A DNA stretch of 64,000 nt from Amaranthus tricolor. Lineage: Eukaryota; Streptophyta; Magnoliopsida; Caryophyllales; Amaranthaceae. Below, one piece after another: positions 60,182 through 64,000 of the stretch. The notes under the pieces were generated by a model. That model was not told the DNA's origin and made no database searches. It worked only from the letters and a program-made list of their open reading frames with translations. The stretch spans positions 18,879,590 to 18,943,589 of the forward strand of contig NC_080049.1 in the NCBI RefSeq assembly GCF_026212465.1, read 5' to 3'. How positions within the stretch are numbered: position 1 is the stretch's first letter; every line of letters starts with the position of its first letter. A program made the translations under genes and the position numbers.

Positions 60182-60464
60182 CATATCATCATATAAGGCT
60201 CAAATGTCGAATAATCATATCAGCCTCTAAGGCCAAATCATCAAAAGTGGCCCAAAGGCTAAACATTTATAATTCATGGGGCTTCCACCAAGCATAGGCC
60301 CACCGAGGCAAGTTTTTAAAAATTATCTTATTCGAACGTAATTGTATGGTTTCTTCCGAACATTTAATTGGTTCGCATCACAAGTATGTTTGTTTTCCGC
60401 ATAAAGACTGATGCCCTCGCTACATTAAATTCTCTCATTCATCACTCTTCATGCGTGAGGCTAA

Positions 60465-61022
60465 TGTTATGGAGTCAAATAGATAAACTCATAATTTATT
60501 TAGTCAAACCTTAAACCACCCACCTTGGTCCACTAACTTCCTAAAATAACTACACACTACTCAACATGAGTTTATGACCTACCACTATCACCCATAATGT
60601 CTCAGACGTCAATCAATTCATAAACCAACCTCCATTCTACCATTATAAATACTTCTTGCCTCATTCATTTAGCCATAAGCTTTTATATTCCTACCGTTAC
60701 TCCGCTAAAATACACTGCCCTCCTTCTTACAATTTATAATTAACCAAACATTCCTTCAACTTATCTGAACTCATTCTATAATCCATTAATCTTCCTTTTA
60801 TTCAATTATCATACATTCATTGATTTATTTTTCCCGATCCAACTTCAGCGTCGGAGGGGTTTTCCGGGAAACCACCCCCAGGCAAAGTTAACGTTGCATT
60901 GTAGAATTTGAGGTTTTATCAGCGGAAAGATCATAAGCACTTTCAACATACTAACAGTTGTCCCCAATTACACCTTATATCCAGGTATTTTAAGTGTCTC
61001 TTGCACTTTCTCGTTTCATTAC
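60465..61022 (+). repeat. 3' LTR of the Tat-like element (about 558 bp)
   Basis: Uninterrupted copy; starts TGTTATGGAGTC, promoter-like TATAAATACTTCTTGCC at about 60644, ends TTTCATTAC. Confidence 0.75.
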
Positions 61023-61581
61023 TGAAACATAAAACATAGTCAAGTGAAATCCTGTTTGATTTATCTCAATGCAAAGATTATTAATATCGACTTTTTATAA
61101 TATTTCTTTGCTCATAATAAGAGATATTAAGAATTGAATAAGTGCAGTAGATAGCATAAAAAAATAAATGTCATTTTCAGTGAATTGGAGGGAGTATAAT
61201 GAAGACCCTCATTTAAAAAAACATCATAAAAATAAATGATGCCTTTAACATCTTTGCTCTATCTCTTACCCCAACAGCCAAGAATACGCCAAGTGACTGA
61301 TGCTGGGTCTTATGTTAGTTCAGTTGCACTACACCAATTTTAATGGAGTACCACAATTTCTTCTTCGCCCCTACTAGAACTTTTGAGTATTTAATCTATG
61401 CTTTTTCTTTTCCACCCCTTTTCATTAAACTTACAATTTACCTTGTCATATTAACGCTCATTTGGCCTGTTCTTTAAGTATTTCATCGTTAAGTAGTGCT
61501 AGCTCCCTAACTAATACTCCCTGTTTCAAACCTAGATAGAATTTACAAATCTGATCACACTCCGTTTCTTAAAAGACAAGT
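61023..61581. other. Intergenic, AT-rich
   Basis: A decayed MITE may lie at 61030-61200 (AATTGGAGGGAGTA end). Nothing else recognised. Confidence 0.45.
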
Positions 61582-61710
61582 TGTAACACCCCGAGATTTT
61601 AATAATGAAATTATTTAACATTTTAAAAACTTTTAAAGATTTTACAATTATATTAAATTATTTCTGAATTAATTTTAATAAATTTCTTTCATATACGGAT
61701 TTAAATGTTA

Positions 61711-61814
<104 letters not shown>

Positions 61815-62065
61815 TATAGCTATGACTTCTCAAGTAAAGAGGTTCGAATAAAAATGATTATTTTATTAAAATGTGTGAACCGACGAAGGTGAGTCTCTTA
61901 GTTAGGTCTTGTAAGAAAATGAATCGAGATAAAAATAAATAAAATAAGCCTAATAATTATTAAAAAAAAAACAATATAAAAACCCATGAAACCCTAAACG
62001 CTCACAAGACCAAGCCGTCACTCTCCTTCTCCTTCCTTCTCCCTTCTCCTCTGCGCTGCTTCCTC

Positions 62066-62265
62066 TCTTCCCCAACCAGTCGCGCCTCTTCTCTTCCCCA
62101 ACCAGTCGCGCCTCTTCTCTTCCCCAACCAGCAGCAGCCGCCCTTGTTTCTCCTCGCAAGCAGCAGCAGACGCCTTGTTTCCCCTCACAAGCAGCAGCGG
62201 CCGCCTTGTTTCCCCTCACAAGCAGCAGCAGCCGCCTTGTTTTCCCTCACAAGCAGCAGCAAGGG
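62066..62265. repeat. GC-rich tandem repeats in the long LTR
   Basis: Two to three copies of TCTTCCCCAACCAGTCGCGC (about 25 bp) are followed by four to five copies of GCCTTGTTTCCCCTCACAAG plus CAGCAGC (32-33 bp). They create open frames on both strands that are repeat by-products. Confidence 0.8.
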
Positions 62266-64000
62266 CTGCGTTCTCTTCCCCAAACAGCAGCGGCCAGTAA
62301 CTAGGCCGCTAGCCTGCTCCTCCCCCTTCTGCCGTGAAGGCTGCCGCCTCCAGCAGTCACGGTCCAGCCGCGTGGTGTCAACCATCTAATCGTCACTCCT
62401 TTTCTAATTACCCCATTGTAAGCCCCTCAAGTTCACTCTAAGTAATTTTCCTAGTATCTAATTAGAATTCTACTAAGTTTATGAGTTTGGTGTTAATTTT
62501 GTGTGATTTTCATTGAATCTTGTTATGGGTAAGAATTTGATTAATGACTTGAATGTACTTACGAATTGGGTTTTTGAAATATGGATGAAAAGTATTGAAC
62601 TTTGTATTATTTTCATTAAATCTTATGATGGATAAGAGTTTAAGTGATGATTTGAATATAGCTATGAATTAGAGTTAAAGTATGAATAGAAGTGATAATA
62701 ATTGTACTACTTTTGTGCTTGGGGATGTTTTAAAACTTGAATAGATTGGTATGAGATTTGAATATATGATTTGATTGTGAATAGGTGATAATAGTTGTTA
62801 TAATTGAGAGTATTAGTCACAAAAGTGGTGTTAATTGTCACTTGTATTATAAAGATGATGGTGGATATTGTTATGTTATTGAGTATTATTGTTAGTCAAT
62901 TGTGGTATGGTCGTGGTAATTAAAGTTGAATACTATCATTGTTGAAGTAGGAAGAAACCATTGTTGCCATTTTTGTTTCGAGATATTTGGGGAAGTGCTT
63001 CTTTTCATGCCTTCTTGTCATCATGAGTAATCTTGTACATTGTAGTAAACGATATCACAACTTGAGGCTATCACTAACATCAATATCATCATAAGTTGCT
63101 AGTGTTGATCTTGTTATACAAGTGCTAGTAGCCTAAGACATGTCATAGTGACGAGGCCTTATACTTCGAGCCTCATTAGTTTATAGGAATTGTCATAAAA
63201 TGCACTTTATTGTTGTGAAATCTTACTTGATTGTCGGTTTAGTAGATGGAAACACTTATGTTGTGTTGAGTTAATGATTTTGACTTGAATTGAATGAGTT
63301 GTGTGCGTGTTAGAGTAATCGAAAACTCATGTTGAATGGGTGATAGCGGTTACTTTCGTATTTAGTTTGGTATGGCAAAGTAGTTAAGGGAACTTATTAG
63401 TTCTACTCATAACTTATATAGGTGCCCACTTCATAAGAGGAAAGTAGAACCTTAGTCGGGTGATTTTTGTAACTTGTGGTCACGCAGTGACGCTTGCAGG
63501 TACGTACACGCAGTAATTGATTATCATATTCATTGTTTCAAAGTATTATTCATATTTCATGATTATATGCATTGCATTAGAACTATAGAGCGCTAGAAAA
63601 TAAACTATGCTAGCGTATAGTCGTAATAGTGAAATAGGCAAGTAGAATGAAAACATTAGGAGACTACGAGAACCTACTTATATATAGTAGAGAACGCACC
63701 ATGGTTGTGTGTGGTATCGAAGTGAATTCCTACTTATTGAGCCTTGATGTATGATTAGTTGGCGTGACTCAACTGTATTATGTCCGGTTGATTTAATAGT
63801 CCCCTAGGTGATGTTCGACGGGACCACCATAAGGGGGGTATGAGCATGCTTGGGTCACTGGGCGCCGGATGGCCGATGCCGCCCCTTGACCGAGGCGATA
63901 CCATGCGGGCCTTGCAAACCCCAATATGGTGGCCTCTTCACTGGTTTAGTACCCTAGTGTGTTAGTTTTTCCCGAAGGTAGGACCCGAGGGGGTCAGCTG

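Larger units (their letters stand above)
57577..60464 (+). other. Non-coding interior of the Tat-like element
   Basis: The interior carries the primer-site wording at 57584-57602, a threefold repeat at about 58480-58690 (GATGCACCTTCTAAA and TTATTAGATGACCCGT), a Stowaway MITE and a 98/34-bp repeat block. No gag or pol domain is found. Confidence 0.6.
53468..61022 (+). mobile_element. Tat-like LTR element without coding capacity, with nested insert
   Basis: Two matching LTRs begin TGTTA(G/T)GG(G/A)GTCAAATA (53468 and 60465) and end TTTC(A)TTAC (57576 and about 61022). The left one is interrupted at 53816-57370. After the left LTR comes TTTGGCGCCATATGTGAGGA, a primer-site wording similar to Tat-lineage gypsy elements (TTTGGCGCC). 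The internal region (57577-60464) has no open frame of note, so this is a non-autonomous derivative. Flanks TAAAA and TGAAA may be a decayed 5-bp duplication. Confidence 0.65.

Noticed and set aside
61950..62389. Alanine/glycine- or serine-rich proteins on both strands
   Set aside because: They follow from GC-rich tandem repeats within a long LTR and match in all frames.

Overview
The window is AT-rich nuclear DNA of a flowering plant, most likely a eudicot. Three things point there: plant-specific LTR retrotransposon lineages (Sirevirus-like and other Ty1/copia, Athila-type Ty3/gypsy with a tRNA-Asp primer site, a Tat-like element, a 5S-bearing Cassandra TRIM); plant DNA elements (MULE, CACTA, hAT- and Stowaway-type MITEs); and one intron-containing host gene of the land-plant SOSEKI (DUF966) family. 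I do not assign a species. All calls come from reading the sequence by eye; no database search was run.

Layout. 1-2172: 3' end and 3' LTR of a Sirevirus-like copia element, which appears to sit inside an older copia element whose decayed integrase/RT/RNase H and 3' LTR follow (2173-4500). 5233-29312: a nest. An old inverted-repeat DNA element was split by an Athila-type gypsy element (6173-28461, minus strand, 5-bp AGGCT duplication). That element has itself received a truncated MULE (6401-11694) carrying a 2.9-kb LTR-like insert, a CACTA element (14456-16533, TAG duplication), a solo LTR (20641-22145, GTTAA duplication) and a Cassandra composite (22321-23258). Its gag, protease, RT, RNase H, integrase and 3' ORF are recognisable but broken.

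29548-34368: the only convincing host gene, a five-exon SOSEKI gene on the minus strand encoding 512 residues. Its introns hold a Stowaway MITE and an AT microsatellite. A hAT-like MITE (34803-35269) lies upstream. 39155-44112: an almost intact copia element with 208/214-bp LTRs of high identity, a TAGGC duplication and damaged ORFs. 44985-50436: a minus-strand copia derivative with gag and protease but no recognisable RT; its 3' LTR is split by an Athila-type solo LTR. 51121-52880: a non-autonomous MULE with long terminal inverted repeats and a perfect 9-bp duplication. 53468-61022: a non-coding Tat-like LTR element whose 5' LTR is split by a 3.6-kb LTR-like insert. 61582-64000: the start of a further long LTR, cut by the window edge.

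No prokaryote-like system, CRISPR array or gene cluster is present. The most unusual signals are structural. One is a row of seven small hairpins with changing but still complementary stems in the transcribed part of the Sirevirus LTR. Another is four 25-nt hairpins with constant arms and variable loops in the split DNA element. A third is a Cassandra composite with an inverted LTR that looks like one insertion event. A fourth is the presence of family-specific CpG-rich palindromic or repetitive clusters in three different LTR families.
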